The notes: generated from the letters alone by a model not told the origin. 64,000 bases of DNA from Hofstenia miamia (GCA_004352715.1 SCFE01000005.1:615556-679555), one strand, 5' to 3'; shown: positions 38,705 through 52,083, counted from the stretch's first letter. Numbers and translations are program-made.

Positions 38705-38826
38705 TTCAAATCTGAAAAAAAAACAAATTTCAAGCGTACCCCCTGATACGATAGTTTAAAAACTTCTAGAAGTTACGTCGTCTGCTAATTTAAAAAAACA
38801 TTTAAAAAAACAGTGTTTTTTTCAAA

Positions 38827-38875
38827 GTGTTTTAAACACTGTTTTTTTCGTCTGTTTAAAACACGTTTAAAACAC
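38827..38875. repeat. Subterminal GTTTAAAAC cluster of the hAT, right side
   Basis: Three copies (GTGTTTTAAACAC, GTTTAAAACAC, GTTTAAAACACC) lie within 50 bp next to the right terminal repeat, against one at the left end. Uneven subterminal motif numbers are usual in hAT elements. Confidence 0.6.
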
Positions 38876-38896
38876 CATAACAACCTTGCGATTTTA

Positions 38897-41550
38897 CAAC
38901 CAGAAATATGCTATATTAGGCTCCACAGCAGTCTTCTATTAGGCAATAAAAGGCTGAAAGTAAAGTTGCATCTTTTGAACTAAAATTAGCTTTGGGGATA
39001 CCATAGACAACATTTATTAAAATAGTACTCCACTCGTCTTACGGGAAATAATGAATTGCTGATAAACAATGTCATAAATTCAGACGTAAAGTTAATAAAA
39101 TATAATGATTTAAATTTTGGAATTCCATTACAGTAAGAATAAAGGCTCTCTAAATTCTAGACGTCATGCTCTGTTCAATATTCTTAGGACATTATTAACC
39201 ACTACGCATGAAGAGTATTCTATAGAATTTGCTTCTATATCTTACGCATTAATCAAAAGTATTTGATGTTTAAACAAAGCTAAATATAGAAACTTGAACT
39301 GGAACACATCTCCACTGTCCATCTTAATTTATAAATATTACATGACCATTGCGTTTGAATCCTCCATAGCATCTAATACAATTTACTTCCATGTCTTGCT
39401 ATTAAATATATTTCGATCCCCTGAGAAAATTAGTCGCTAATACTAGTTTAAAATACTAATTTGCTAATATTTCTTCAATAACAAGCAATTCACACACATT
39501 TCAGGCCTGTTTACGGTCCTCTCCTTTCAGGAAACAAAAATATTTCAAACAATACTTCCACAATTAATTTCAAAACAAAGTCGTACTCAACTGCATTCCA
39601 TTTTGGAAGTGCTCATAGTGCATCCGGGTTATAAATTTTGTAGTATATTCTCACCAATTTCTTCTCTTTACCAATATTTTTGTAAAGTGAATTTTATGTA
39701 CCTAAAAAAGATTTATTCGAATTTAGTAATCATTTTCATTAAAACTTTAATGAACAACATTTGTTTTGTTAGTATTCAGAATGTCTGCTTTCCAAATTTT
39801 AACCCACATTGGAATATAAACCGCCAGTTCTTTATTCTCGAATAAATACTATAAAAATCTCTAACGTATCATGCCTATTGATTAATACATCCGTTTATTC
39901 CTAAATTATTTTTTATATATTATGTTACAAAAGTTATAAAATTAAAATTGAATAGAAATGTTGAATGTGCTCTAGAGCCTCAATCTAATACAGTTTTGCA
40001 TGATGACGATAGTCTTCTCAATGCATTAAAAAGAAGAAAATATTTAGTGAAATAAAGTAAAATGAAATGTGAATCTGCAAGTGATTAACGAACCTAGTTC
40101 GAAAAATAATTCTGTAGAACAATATAAAATATTTTGGTTAAACTGCAAGAGCAGAACACAAGTAGTAACTAGAGCTGTTGTTTGTGGAAAACAAAAGCGA
40201 ATATTATTTTACAAGAGGCAATAATGTGCATTGAATAAGAAATCAGTGGGGAGACTTTCTCATCTGTTTCTGGATAATTCGAATATTAGTTTTACAACTC
40301 TATAGCCTATAGTGAGCGAAAACGCAGGTGGGTCGAAAGCCAACTATCCAATTTATCAATAAAAACACAATGCGAATTTATACGCAAAGAATTTGATAAA
40401 TTGAACGCCCGACTATAATTCTGCCCTCTTAAATATAGAGAAAGTGATATTAATACAGGTGAAACGTCCTCTTAATTTTGTCGCACTTCCTTAAATACAA
40501 TTTAATTCAACAGTTTATTGGATTAAGATATTGAAATAAAAAGTGTTTCACTTTATGAAAATTTAAAAAATCATTTCCAAGAAATTAAAAATTTAAGCAA
40601 CATGTAAAATTCACAAGTTTTTATATTGTCTGGTTTACCGTTGGATCAGATAAAAGCATATTGAAGAAAAATTGATCAGTAGGACTCCGCCAATCCGCCA
40701 TTTCATTGGCAACATTTCAACATTTCATGTGATATACAATCTCAAATTTTGATTTAATTTTATATGATTATTTTGAAATAATATCATGTTGTAATTAAAT
40801 ACTTTAGAGTGTTATTGATGGGATGAAGGCACCTTTCACATGTCTAAAATCACATGATATGAAGAATAAAATGAAAACTTCATATAACTGATTGGAGGCT
40901 GACCAGACAACACTCATTCCTTTAATCAATAGTTAATTAAATACAACCAGACGAACAAAAGATAGCTTATTAAACGAGCCTCATAAAAATATCAACTCTT
41001 AATACAAAATCTGATATCGTCTGAACATTCAAATTTTAGTTAATATCAACAGATTATCATCTCGGATAGTAAAAATTTTTATCTAAAAAGTGTAAGAAAA
41101 ATGCACTTCGCGAGTTATTAAAAATTTGATAGACAAATATTGAAAAAAATTTAAAGTAAGTTTATTTTCTAAAACTGGAAGGAGAAAATATATTTTCTAC
41201 AGAGCATGCGAATATTAAACTGTGCTGCGTACAATAATATTTTGAAAAACGAATTATGTATACTTCAAACAGTTGATACAGCCTTTTGCTCTGTCACTCG
41301 CAAACCTATTAAAAATTTAATTTTGTAAATAAAACCAGCCTACTTTAAACAAGAGAACAATACAAAACAATTTGCTGAAGTTTGCTCTAGTGTTTGGACT
41401 GTTCACAAACATATTGTCTAAGCTGAAACTGAAGTAACATTTGAACACTGCATATATTTGTAAAAACTAACAATTACTATGCTTTCTACACTGCCAAGTT
41501 AGAACTTCAATCGATAAATATGTTCTAACTCTAAAAATTGTAGACAGAAA
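38897..41550. other. Non-coding AT-rich DNA
   Basis: No gene or element end was recognised between the hAT duplication and the first large gap. Confidence 0.55.
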
Positions 41551-42579
41551 TATATATATATATATATATATNNNNNNNNNNNNNNNNNNNNNNNNNNNNN
41601 NNNNNNNNNNNNNNNNNNNNNNNNNNNNNNNNNNNNNNNNNNNNNNNNNNNNNNNNNNNNNNNNNNNNNNNNNNNNNNNNNNNNNNNNNNNNNNNNNNNN
41701 NNNNNNNNNNNNNNNNNNNNNNNNNNNNNNNNNNNNNNNNNNNNNNNNNNNNNNNNNNNNNNNNNNNNNNNNNNNNNNNNNNNNNNNNNNNNNNNNNNNN
41801 NNNNNNNNNNNNNNNNNNNNNNNNNNNNNNNNNNNNNNNNNNNNNNNNNNNNNNNNNNNNNNNNNNNNNNNNNNNNNNNNNNNNNNNNNNNNNNNNNNNN
41901 NNNNNNNNNNNNNNNNNNNNNNNNNNNNNNNNNNNNNNNNNNNNNNNNNNNNNNNNNNNNNNNNNNNNNNNNNNNNNNNNNNNNNNNNNNNNNNNNNNNN
42001 NNNNNNNNNNNNNNNNNNNNNNNNNNNNNNNNNNNNNNNNNNNNNNNNNNNNNNNNNNNNNNNNNNNNNNNNNNNNNNNNNNNNNNNNNNNNNNNNNNNN
42101 NNNNNNNNNNNNNNNNNNNNNNNNNNNNNNNNNNNNNNNNNNNNNNNNNNNNNNNNNNNNNNNNNNNNNNNNNNNNNNNNNNNNNNNNNNNNNNNNNNNN
42201 NNNNNNNNNNNNNNNNNNNNNNNNNNNNNNNNNNNNNNNNNNNNNNNNNNNNNNNNNNNNNNNNNNNNNNNNNNNNNNNNNNNNNNNNNNNNNNNNNNNN
42301 NNNNNNNNNNNNNNNNNNNNNNNNNNNNNNNNNNNNNNNNNNNNNNNNNNNNNNNNNNNNNNNNNNNNNNNNNNNNNNNNNNNNNNNNNNNNNNNNNNNN
42401 NNNNNNNNNNNNNNNNNNNNNNNNNNNNNNNNNNNNNNNNNNNNNNNNNNNNNNNNNNNNNNNNNNNNNNNNNNNNNNNNNNNNNNNNNNNNNNNNNNNN
42501 NNNNNNNNNNNNNNNNNNNNNNNNNNNNNNNNNNNNNNNNNNNNNNNNNNNNNNNNNNNNNNNNNNNNNNNATATATAT
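41551..42579. other. 1,000-base assembly gap flanked by TA repeats
   Basis: Ns occupy 41572-42571, exactly 1,000, likely a placeholder length. TA tracts abut both sides (41551-41571 and 42572-42579). The outer flanks GACAGAAATAT and ATGTTTCTGT are inversely related, so the missing sequence may be a TA-cored palindrome. The large open frame spanning the gap is an artefact. Confidence 0.9.
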
Positions 42580-42717
42580 GTTTCTGTAAAATTGGGAAAT
42601 TAGGAATTTAATGAAATCCCTAAATTTCAGTGAATTTCTGTCATTACTATTACACCTACTTAACTTCATGAAAACAATGAAATTCAAGATATTTCACGTA
42701 TTTTCTTAAAAAATTCC

Positions 42718-42750
42718 AACTCTAACCCTAACCCTAGCCCCAACCCTAAC
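42718..42750 (-). repeat. Interstitial telomere-like CCCTAA repeat
   Basis: About five units of CTAACC/CCCTAA type, with one AGCCCC variant, read as TTAGGG on the minus strand. It sits just 150 bp from an assembly gap. A longer tract could be a scaffold end, but the degenerate units here look like a short interstitial microsatellite. Confidence 0.7.
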
Positions 42751-44066
42751 AACTCAAATTTAATGGTTTTTTGAAGTTCTTACATGAAATAGAAAATTCA
42801 CAATTTCACTGAATATGTTTGAAAAATTGTTTGTAATTTAAAAGTAATATCGCAATGCATTCATAAAGCATATAATGGCAGGTCTTTCAAAAACTAATTC
42901 AAAAAATATGTACAGGACATTGAAGGTGGTCAAAACCATTGAAGAAAACTAATTCATTAAAAGTTACGAAGAATTAAAAAATGTATTTAGTAGTACTTAA
43001 TGTAATAATGAACTAAATGAAACTAATATAATATATGAAATTAGTATACAAAATAATAGTGTCAAAATATGTTATTTTTGTTAATACTTTGAACAAAACT
43101 AAAATAATTGATGATTGATTATCTAACTTTTGATATTACTAAAATTATTGAACGAGTTATTGGGCACCAATTCATTAAAAGATTTTAGTTTTGTGGTGAT
43201 AGTTGGTATTTGGCCTTGAATAAACTTAAGCTAGTTAATGCATATAACAGGATGTCGGATTTACCCACAAAATTGCAAAATGGTTAAAATGACTTTTCAT
43301 AAAACGGAAATATATTGAAGCCCAATACTCAAAATTAAATCCCTAACTCTAAAAAATAGTTTCGTTAAGCGTTCACTAATTCCATTAAAATGAATTGATA
43401 TGTAAATTTCAATAACACCTAGGTTCATTGATTAATGTTTACTTATAGTTGTATAATTGTTATAGTTCTTCACTGAAGTTACTGACATTTAACTTCTAAG
43501 TATTGAAGGCTACCTTTCACATGTGGAAATTACGTGAAACAATGACTGTTTCTAAAACGGGGAATTTAAACAGTTATCGATGAATGGAATGCTTTCAGTT
43601 AGTTGGAAAACTTCAGAAATGTCTTCTGCCTTTTGAGCTACTTCAGTGAACATTCAAGGTGAAGTCATTCGCTAATTATTTTAAGTAGCATCATTGTTTT
43701 CACGATTTCCTTATTGTCTTATTTGCTCGCAATTTAAAAAAAAGTGCTATATATATATCATGGTATTGACAGGTATCGCATTTACCAAATGTCAAGTAGG
43801 GTTAAGTATTTGAAAAATTTTTCAGAGTACGTACTATCAAGTATTCAGCAGAAAGCAAGTATTTCAAGTCTTTTCATGCATATTAATAACATCAATGATC
43901 ATTTTGTTCATAAACAAACAAAATTTGTTTCAGAAGTCTGGAATTCGTTTTACTCTAAGGAGCCTTAAAATTACTCCTGGTTTTTAAGAAATCTTTCAAC
44001 TATTGCTGCTGTAACTTTTAAGGTCAAAAATTGAACTTGTGTCTCTACTTTGTCTACTGTAAAGGA
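42751..44066. other. Non-coding AT-rich DNA
   Basis: No gene was recognised. The 74-codon frame at 43744-43968 lacks protein character that could be supported. Confidence 0.5.
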
Positions 44067-45087
44067 ATATATATATATATATATATANNNNNNNNNNNNN
44101 NNNNNNNNNNNNNNNNNNNNNNNNNNNNNNNNNNNNNNNNNNNNNNNNNNNNNNNNNNNNNNNNNNNNNNNNNNNNNNNNNNNNNNNNNNNNNNNNNNNN
44201 NNNNNNNNNNNNNNNNNNNNNNNNNNNNNNNNNNNNNNNNNNNNNNNNNNNNNNNNNNNNNNNNNNNNNNNNNNNNNNNNNNNNNNNNNNNNNNNNNNNN
44301 NNNNNNNNNNNNNNNNNNNNNNNNNNNNNNNNNNNNNNNNNNNNNNNNNNNNNNNNNNNNNNNNNNNNNNNNNNNNNNNNNNNNNNNNNNNNNNNNNNNN
44401 NNNNNNNNNNNNNNNNNNNNNNNNNNNNNNNNNNNNNNNNNNNNNNNNNNNNNNNNNNNNNNNNNNNNNNNNNNNNNNNNNNNNNNNNNNNNNNNNNNNN
44501 NNNNNNNNNNNNNNNNNNNNNNNNNNNNNNNNNNNNNNNNNNNNNNNNNNNNNNNNNNNNNNNNNNNNNNNNNNNNNNNNNNNNNNNNNNNNNNNNNNNN
44601 NNNNNNNNNNNNNNNNNNNNNNNNNNNNNNNNNNNNNNNNNNNNNNNNNNNNNNNNNNNNNNNNNNNNNNNNNNNNNNNNNNNNNNNNNNNNNNNNNNNN
44701 NNNNNNNNNNNNNNNNNNNNNNNNNNNNNNNNNNNNNNNNNNNNNNNNNNNNNNNNNNNNNNNNNNNNNNNNNNNNNNNNNNNNNNNNNNNNNNNNNNNN
44801 NNNNNNNNNNNNNNNNNNNNNNNNNNNNNNNNNNNNNNNNNNNNNNNNNNNNNNNNNNNNNNNNNNNNNNNNNNNNNNNNNNNNNNNNNNNNNNNNNNNN
44901 NNNNNNNNNNNNNNNNNNNNNNNNNNNNNNNNNNNNNNNNNNNNNNNNNNNNNNNNNNNNNNNNNNNNNNNNNNNNNNNNNNNNNNNNNNNNNNNNNNNN
45001 NNNNNNNNNNNNNNNNNNNNNNNNNNNNNNNNNNNNNNNNNNNNNNNNNNNNNNNNNNNNNNNNNNNNNNNNNNNNNNNNNNNNNNN
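44067..45087. other. 1,000-base assembly gap after a TA repeat
   Basis: TA tract at 44067-44087, then exactly 1,000 Ns at 44088-45087. Base skew of the plus strand changes from A-rich to T-rich around this gap. Confidence 0.9.
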
Positions 45088-45332
45088 TATTATAATAATT
45101 TTTAGATATCCGGTTAAAAACTGGTTAAGTTAAGAAGAAATTCAGTCTTTACTTAAATTGCGACCCATAGCACAATACACTACCCACAAAATTTCAAGTT
45201 TTTATAAATATTTCTGTCCCTAAGTAATTTCGTGATAAGTATATCTGGCGCCAATTTTAACCGTAATGACGATAAATAGAATCGAAAATTTCAAAAATCG
45301 CTCTAAATAAAATTTAGCGAAGTCTTCTAAGG

Positions 45333-45368
<36 letters not shown>

Positions 45369-48300
45369 CGATTAGTTCTTGGATTCTGGATATTATTTTT
45401 AGATAAGGTCTATTTAATAATAAGAAAATATTGCAGTTTTATAGTCTCGAAGTTTAAGATGTTTCTGAAATTGTGAAATGTTTAGCTTACCTAATGAAGC
45501 AAACATTATAGAAATGGAGGAAACATTTTATTAACAATTATCCCTCTCTGCTGGTAGATAAGATAAACCAAAAGTTTATATAAATTACTCTTTTGTTTCA
45601 AAACCAAATTCTAATCAAACTGATGCGTATTTTAATTAAAACGTACACACATCCCGCGAAATTGACGAATTGTGTCGCGATTTGATCAGTTATCGAAACA
45701 ATGGGCTAACTTGTGACGGACAATTATGGTTATAGGATAGATGCTAACAACTCTTTGTCAGGTAAATCTCGGGAGACACCAGCTCTTTAATTTTATTTCT
45801 TTTCATTGTGTCTCATCTAAGAAAGTGGATCTAGCTATTTTTGTTTTCTTATTTTAAATGTTTGAATTTTTCGCTTTGCAATGTTGAAGCGCTCTGCTGT
45901 TGTAGATAAACTTTAGCATAGTTTATTAAATAAAAAGGTTAGATCGCATGACTGAATTCATTTATAAATTCTTCTGAAGAATTGGATTTGTCAAAGATAT
46001 TTAATTGTACAAATTGTGTTTTATTTTTAGATTTCAGTGATATTTTGTGATGCGTAGTAATTAGTTACAAAAATTCTATTAGATTCTTTCTGCATCATGA
46101 TTTTTAATTTTGGAATGGATCATATTTCAAAATAAGGAAATGAAACCAGCAAGGTATTGAAATATGAAGTAATATTTACGGGACATGGAGGCAGCCTTAT
46201 CTTGTGTTTCTGATAAAATATTGAGATCCAACTCATTACACAGTTACTGATTTCAGTTATACTTAAAATGCATGTTCCTTAGGTTGTTTACCATAGACTT
46301 AAGAGAATGCACAAATCTTTGAAAAAAGTTCAAAACGTTTAAAACAATAGTTCACTTGTATCATTAGCAGTTGATAGATAAAAGCTTCTATGTAAATTAC
46401 CGTATTGACATTTTTAACGCAAAATGTTTTGCTTATTTATTCTCTAAATCACATTTGCTAAAAAAATAAAACGAAATGCTTTTTGTATTTTAATGTTCAG
46501 AACGTTTTAACTCAAAAAATAATTTTTTCAGAGAGATTTTAATTCCATATTTATCATCAACTTTCTAGCAAAGATCAACATGATTTTATCACAAAGTGGA
46601 ATGTGAAATAGTCTAGGATTACCCTCCATGAAAGGCTTTGATATTGATTTTTTTATTTAGAGATTTAAAAAACCACTTTGGAACCATTAACTTGTTCTGA
46701 AAAAAAACTTTAAATCTAGTAACTTTGAGGATAAGTTTATTCTTCATAAGAAGCTGAAAATTTAATATATTGTAATTCTAGTTATCTCTTTACAACATAT
46801 ACACTCTAATGTTTAAATCCCTTAGATGACCTGCACTCTTATCTCTCATCTTTCTAGTACAGCGATACCCAATTACAGTTTATATGCTTATTTAATCCAA
46901 TGGGATGTGATCTGTAAAATTAGGGTGTAAATTGTGCATTACATCAAACGCATTTTTCAATATCATTTTTAAACAATGTCAATAACGGTGTTCTATATAA
47001 TTTTTCCATTTTCTGCTTGGATAAGCATATTTAATTTAATGCGAAAATTAAATTTCTACAAAACAAATTCGACTGATTTCATTTCCACCAATAGTTATTT
47101 ACAGAGATACAAGCATGTTATGTTTTTTAGAATGGCTCACAATGCAGTGCAGGAAACTGCACGCTGTAAACACGTTATAAGCTATTACAGTTAACAATCC
47201 GAGAGCCAATCTTTCAAAATCGTTAAGTCCTAATACCTTTAATATTAGACATGCTTCAGGTATATGTCCTGAGTTTATTTTTAGCAAATATTGTTGAAAA
47301 ATGTATAGACAGATCGTCATTAAATATTTATCAGTTGTTTGAATTCCCAAAATCTGCATTTCGCAAAATATTACTTCCAATTATTTTTGGTAACTTGTTT
47401 TTAAATTCCATCAATTATTTGTGAAATTGGCGTCAGTCTGCAATCTCTTACTAATCCCATTTACTTAATACTGTTTATATGTGTTTTTAGAAATCTCAAT
47501 TATTTTCTTATAAATAATTACCCTAAATCCATGTTTCGAATAATCTTAGATCTTTAAATTATTTCTTTAAAATATCATTTATTAATTTTTTAATTTTCAC
47601 TAATTAATTTTAGCCGTCGGATGTTATATATAAATCTGGACGAGTATATAATTCAAAATTCAATTAACCTTAATTTCCGTACTTGGCTATTCTCCTATCA
47701 AATATGTAGCACATTCGTACCACATACTGTTCAATTTATATCCTTATATAATTGCCTCAGCTTTCTAATACTAAACTTCCTTCAAATTTATTCCAGGTTG
47801 TCGTAAAATAGGTGTAAAACACCAAATGTCTTTTGAGAATAAGCTAAAGCGAAGCGATTAAGCGATTTGTATATATTAAAGATTTTCGGAAATTTTTTAA
47901 AAGCTTGTAATTCAAACACTAATGGAGATATCCGAAATCTTTTATATTCGTTTTTAAAGCTCGACCTAGCATCGAACCTCTGACGTTGTCCACGACACGT
48001 CTGAATGGGCATAGAAGGCCTATCTACATATAAATAAATCGTTAAAGTTCGTTGTTAATTCCTTTGGTCCCAAAATTTGTAATTAACTGAACATTAGGTA
48101 TGAAGAAATTTGGTAAATTTTTTAAAAAATTCCGAATTTTCAAAGAAATTTTTTAAATCTTTTCAAGTACTTTGAACACAACAATTTAGTGTAAATTTCA
48201 ACTTTAAGTTTAAATAAATTTTTTGTAAATGTGGAAAAACGGTTTGTTCTTTTAAAAGGAGAACAGGCTGTTATGCTTGAGTAAAGAAGCGGGCAAATCA

Positions 48301-49556
48301 GAATGAAAATTGTACTTTAAATACAATAACAACCAACTAAAAACACTCCAGAAGTTTTTCCCAGCTGATGGTTTTGTAGTCAGACTTTCTATTGGAAAAA
48401 ATTAAAATTCCGGTTAATTCGATTGAAAACATATTTATTCAAACTCGAAAAAATATAAACGCCTGAGTGGTTATGCACTCTTGGAAAAAAAGCCAAACTA
48501 GTGGTATCATCTGAATTTAAATTTGCTTTGTTACATTTTCAGTTAATATTAATTCGTTTGCTTAATTTTTGTTTCAGTTTCACTGGTGCATTCAGTAGTG
48601 AGCCTCGCCAACGTATGACATCATCTAATATAAAATGACGGATGCTTAACTCGTTTAATTTCTAGAAAAATAACTGGCAACTCTGACGGGTGTAGTTTTA
48701 CTTCTCTTATTTTTATCGCTCATTCCAAAAATGTATTTTTATCGGCAATGGCAAAGGGTGCACCGTGTTGGTTGACATTAACGTGATAAACTCGATTTTG
48801 AAGTTAACAAATTTTGATTTCAGGTGATTTTTTGACAGACTTCTGTTTCGGTACATTTAATTTCAGTTGCAGGTAATAACATTGCATAGGCCCACTCACC
48901 ACTAATCTCTAGTATAATATATTTCCGATTCTCGACATTTCACACAAACAGTTAATATAATTGTATTTTCTTTCCGGATACACTTATTTCTTTTAGAATA
49001 GGCCATAGATCTTTTAACAGAAAATTTTTGTTTTATTTGCTCTAAATTCTCTTTAAACAGCATTGTCGTTATTTGATTTAGTTAGATGCTTTTTGCTTTC
49101 TGATACACAGTATTAATTAACAGTTCAAACATACATGCACCAATAAAAGCCACAAAACCGGAAACCACTGGCAGTGTATTTGAAATCCTGGTAACACAGA
49201 AAGTAGAGAGCTGTTTGTTCCAGAGATTTCTCTCAGGCTGTTATAACTTTACAATATTTATTGCTTTTCCATTCACAGTTCAGACGAGAAATATAATCGG
49301 TTAATATTATCAATTTAATGAAATAGAGTAACTGAAACAATTTTGCATTTTAAATCGATGTTTCTCATAATGTTATCAGTTTTAATTTTCAAATTATATT
49401 CCATTTCCGTTTAATTCTGATTCGCAAAATGTGACATTTTTCTTGGCATCTGTTTTTTTCATTTTTGTCATTGTCTCTCTATTATTGCAATTTTATCATT
49501 ATCACATTACTTGAATTGTTTTTATCAAGAAACTATTTTTTGTCATAGTTTTTCCT

Positions 49557-49558
<2 letters not shown>
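45088..49558. other. T-rich DNA, possible plus-strand introns with candidate exons
   Basis: No gene can be called firmly. Short splice-bounded open segments at 47614-47643, 48578-48612, 48824-48872 and 49124-49299 keep a common reading frame if joined, which could mean a plus-strand gene. T-rich DNA produces false acceptors often, so this is only a hint. Confidence 0.3.
45334..45366. repeat. TA microsatellite
   Basis: About 16 TA units. Confidence 0.9.
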
Positions 49559-49593
<35 letters not shown>

Positions 49594-49910
49594 AAGTAGA
49601 TATTTAGCAGCAATTATAAANNNNNNNNNNNNNNNNNNNNNNNNNNNNNNNNNNNNNNNNNNNNNNNNNNNNNNNNNNNNNNNNNNNNNNNNNNNNNNNN
49701 NNNNNNNNNNNNNNNNNNNNNNNNNNNNNNNNNNNNNNNNNNNNNNNNNNNNNNNNNNNNNNNNNNNNNNNNNNNNNNNNNNNNNNNNNNNNNNNNNNNN
49801 NNNNNNNNNNNNNNNNNNNNNNNNNNNNNNNNNNNNNNNNNNNNNNNNNNNNNNNNNNNNNNNNNNNNNNNNNNNNNNNNNNNNNNNNNNNNNNNNNNNN
49901 NNNNNNNNNN

Positions 49911-49941
<31 letters not shown>
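49559..49941. other. Assembly gap between TA repeats
   Basis: TA tract at 49559-49589, 31 bp of ordinary sequence, 290 Ns at 49621-49910, then a TA tract at 49911-49941. The gap length appears estimated rather than a placeholder. Confidence 0.9.
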
Positions 49942-52083
49942 CCTTAGATAATGGCTTGAAGTAATACACTGGTTGAATTAAAGCAGTTAGTTTATGGGTA
50001 TATTTATTGTAAAAGGTACACATAAATCTGAGGCAAACAAAAAATTTTCTGTATATTATCTTTAGTAATAGCGTTAATTGTGACTTTTTATGTCGTTTTC
50101 AAAAAATTGCTTCATGCGTTTACTGACTCGGTCTAAGCGTTTTTTATTTATTGTTAATGAGATATATGAAGAATGTACATGAATGAAATTCTATTTAATG
50201 CAGCTCCTCTCTTTTATCGGTGTAATTTGAATGAATCATTAGCAGATGTTCAATATTTCCTTTGTTAGGGACCTGATTTTATGACCAGATAGGTGTGTAT
50301 CTTGCCACAGAATGTTACTTAATCTCAGAAACTTCGCAATGTTTGCAAAATAAGATGAATTTAAATTACTTTTCTATTGATTTTTAAAATCTGTCGTAAA
50401 ATTGAAGTTGCCTTGCCTACTTGTCATTTTGAGATGGAAATTTCCTGTATATGACTAATTATTTCGGAATATGTTATTGTGTGGTAGACACTGCTTTTAT
50501 TATTTAGCATGATAATTTTTACTTTTCACAGATTCTGTGTGCATTAATATAAAATTTTAAATATTGGAATATTCAAATATTCGGGAAAACTCCGTAACTA
50601 ATCTTATTTCTATTTCCGCCTTAAACTAGATTTCTAAACTGTTCGGTGTCAATTTGGACCCATGAAGCTATTCATATAGATTTTGTGGATTCATAAACCA
50701 TAATTAGTTCACATGGAACAATTTATTTAGAAAAAATTGTAAGCAAATACCACGATTTTGTTAACAACAACAATGATAATCAATTATAGATATCATGGTC
50801 AAGTCTGCATGAAAAGCATTTGTTGAAATCAAATTTCTATATCAAACATTTTTGAATGAGAAATATATTAGAATTTCATTTTTCCGCTTAGAGCGTATTT
50901 CAAATCTGAACTATTATTTCCAAATATTTACTTCATTCAAGTGCCCATTTTCTACTAATTATGTTATTATATTACTTACGATTAACTACGTTGAAACACT
51001 GACATTTACTAATTTCCGTTTTGGGAAATTGAATTTTTCTGTCTCGTTGCTATAATAAATCATAGAGCCAGAAGTCAACGCGTAATTGAATAAGTCTTTT
51101 TTATAATAAACAAGCAATCAATCTCATATTTCTACAATTTCTACAGCATTTAATTACTCCATTGTGGTTCAATACTGAACTCAGGCAATATTTATGAAAT
51201 GCACAATTTGCATTTTATTTGTCGTCTGAAAGTTATTTTACCGTAACTGACGTCAACTGTGCATGCACATTGTGCCTCATTCATTGCAATGTTACCATAT
51301 ATGATAAAAAAATTAGTGGAAACTGATTTTAGGGTTTTTCTTTATCCTTCTGTTTCGATTCAGATTCCGAATTTTTGCAAATTTTACGATTTTTTACTCA
51401 AGGTTTAGAGTAAAATTATTTCTCCAAGCATATTGCATCATTTTCAACCACTTTATGCCATCAGTCTGCATGTTTCCCAATTTGTTTAAAATACCTCTTG
51501 CTTCTTCGAAGTAAAAACTTCTGACACTTTTCTTTAACTTCTTCAAAGGTGCGCAAAAGAGCGAGTATTTGGAAACAATGAACAAGGCAAGACAATGAAA
51601 GAGCTACGTTTATTTATTTGAATGCGACACTTAAAAATGTCATTTTTTTACAAGTATTACCGAATTTTTGCATATTCGTTAAATATTATTAACGCACAAT
51701 AATGGTTTTAAGACATTAGCACATTTGAAGTCCCTACCTTGATTAATTAAATATTTAATCCCAAAAATTCCTTGTTAATTTTTTTGGACAAAGAAAAATG
51801 CATCCATTGCATTCTGTTAGGTAGGAATTAATAAGTTTTTTATTTGACAATTTCAAAGCGTTTTTGGTAATTGCTTACTGCGTTTAAATGTTGCTGGAAG
51901 AACTTAGTTACACCTTCAAAGCTTCCATCATACATTAAATTAGTCAAATTTACATTCAGCCAGCCATTCTAAATGAGCTCATTGCATACTATTATTGTAG
52001 CTACAGCAATCTTTGAAAATCAATTACTTATTCATCAGTTTCAGTATTCAATGTCCATAAGCGCGTTTCCATTTACATATATT
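49942..52083. other. Non-coding T-rich DNA
   Basis: No gene or element recognised. Confidence 0.5.

Larger units (their letters stand above)
36673..38896 (-). mobile_element. Complete hAT transposon with 8-bp target site duplication
   Basis: The element is 36681-38888 (2,208 bp). The left end CAAGGTTGTTAT equals the reverse complement of the right end for 12 bp, after which they diverge. CGATTTTA at 36673-36680 and 38889-38896 is a perfect 8-bp duplication, the size made by hAT transposases. Inside the ends are subterminal GTTTAAAAC motifs in both orientations (36716-36728, 38827-38839, 38854-38864, 38865-38875), probably transposase binding sites, beside T/A runs. The original target TTG-CGATTTTA-CAA is flanked by a small inverted repeat. 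Base composition is clearly GC-richer than the host DNA. The single encoded gene is unbroken, so insertion appears recent and autonomy is possible. Confidence 0.93.

Noticed and set aside
41467-42687. A 406-codon open frame
   Set aside because: It exists only because 1,000 Ns do not encode stops. The same applies to the frames at 44031-45105, 49604-50023 and 51973-52402.
45650-45735. An open segment reading REIDELCRDLISYRNNG
   Set aside because: No acceptor precedes it within the frame, and an equally open antisense frame exists.
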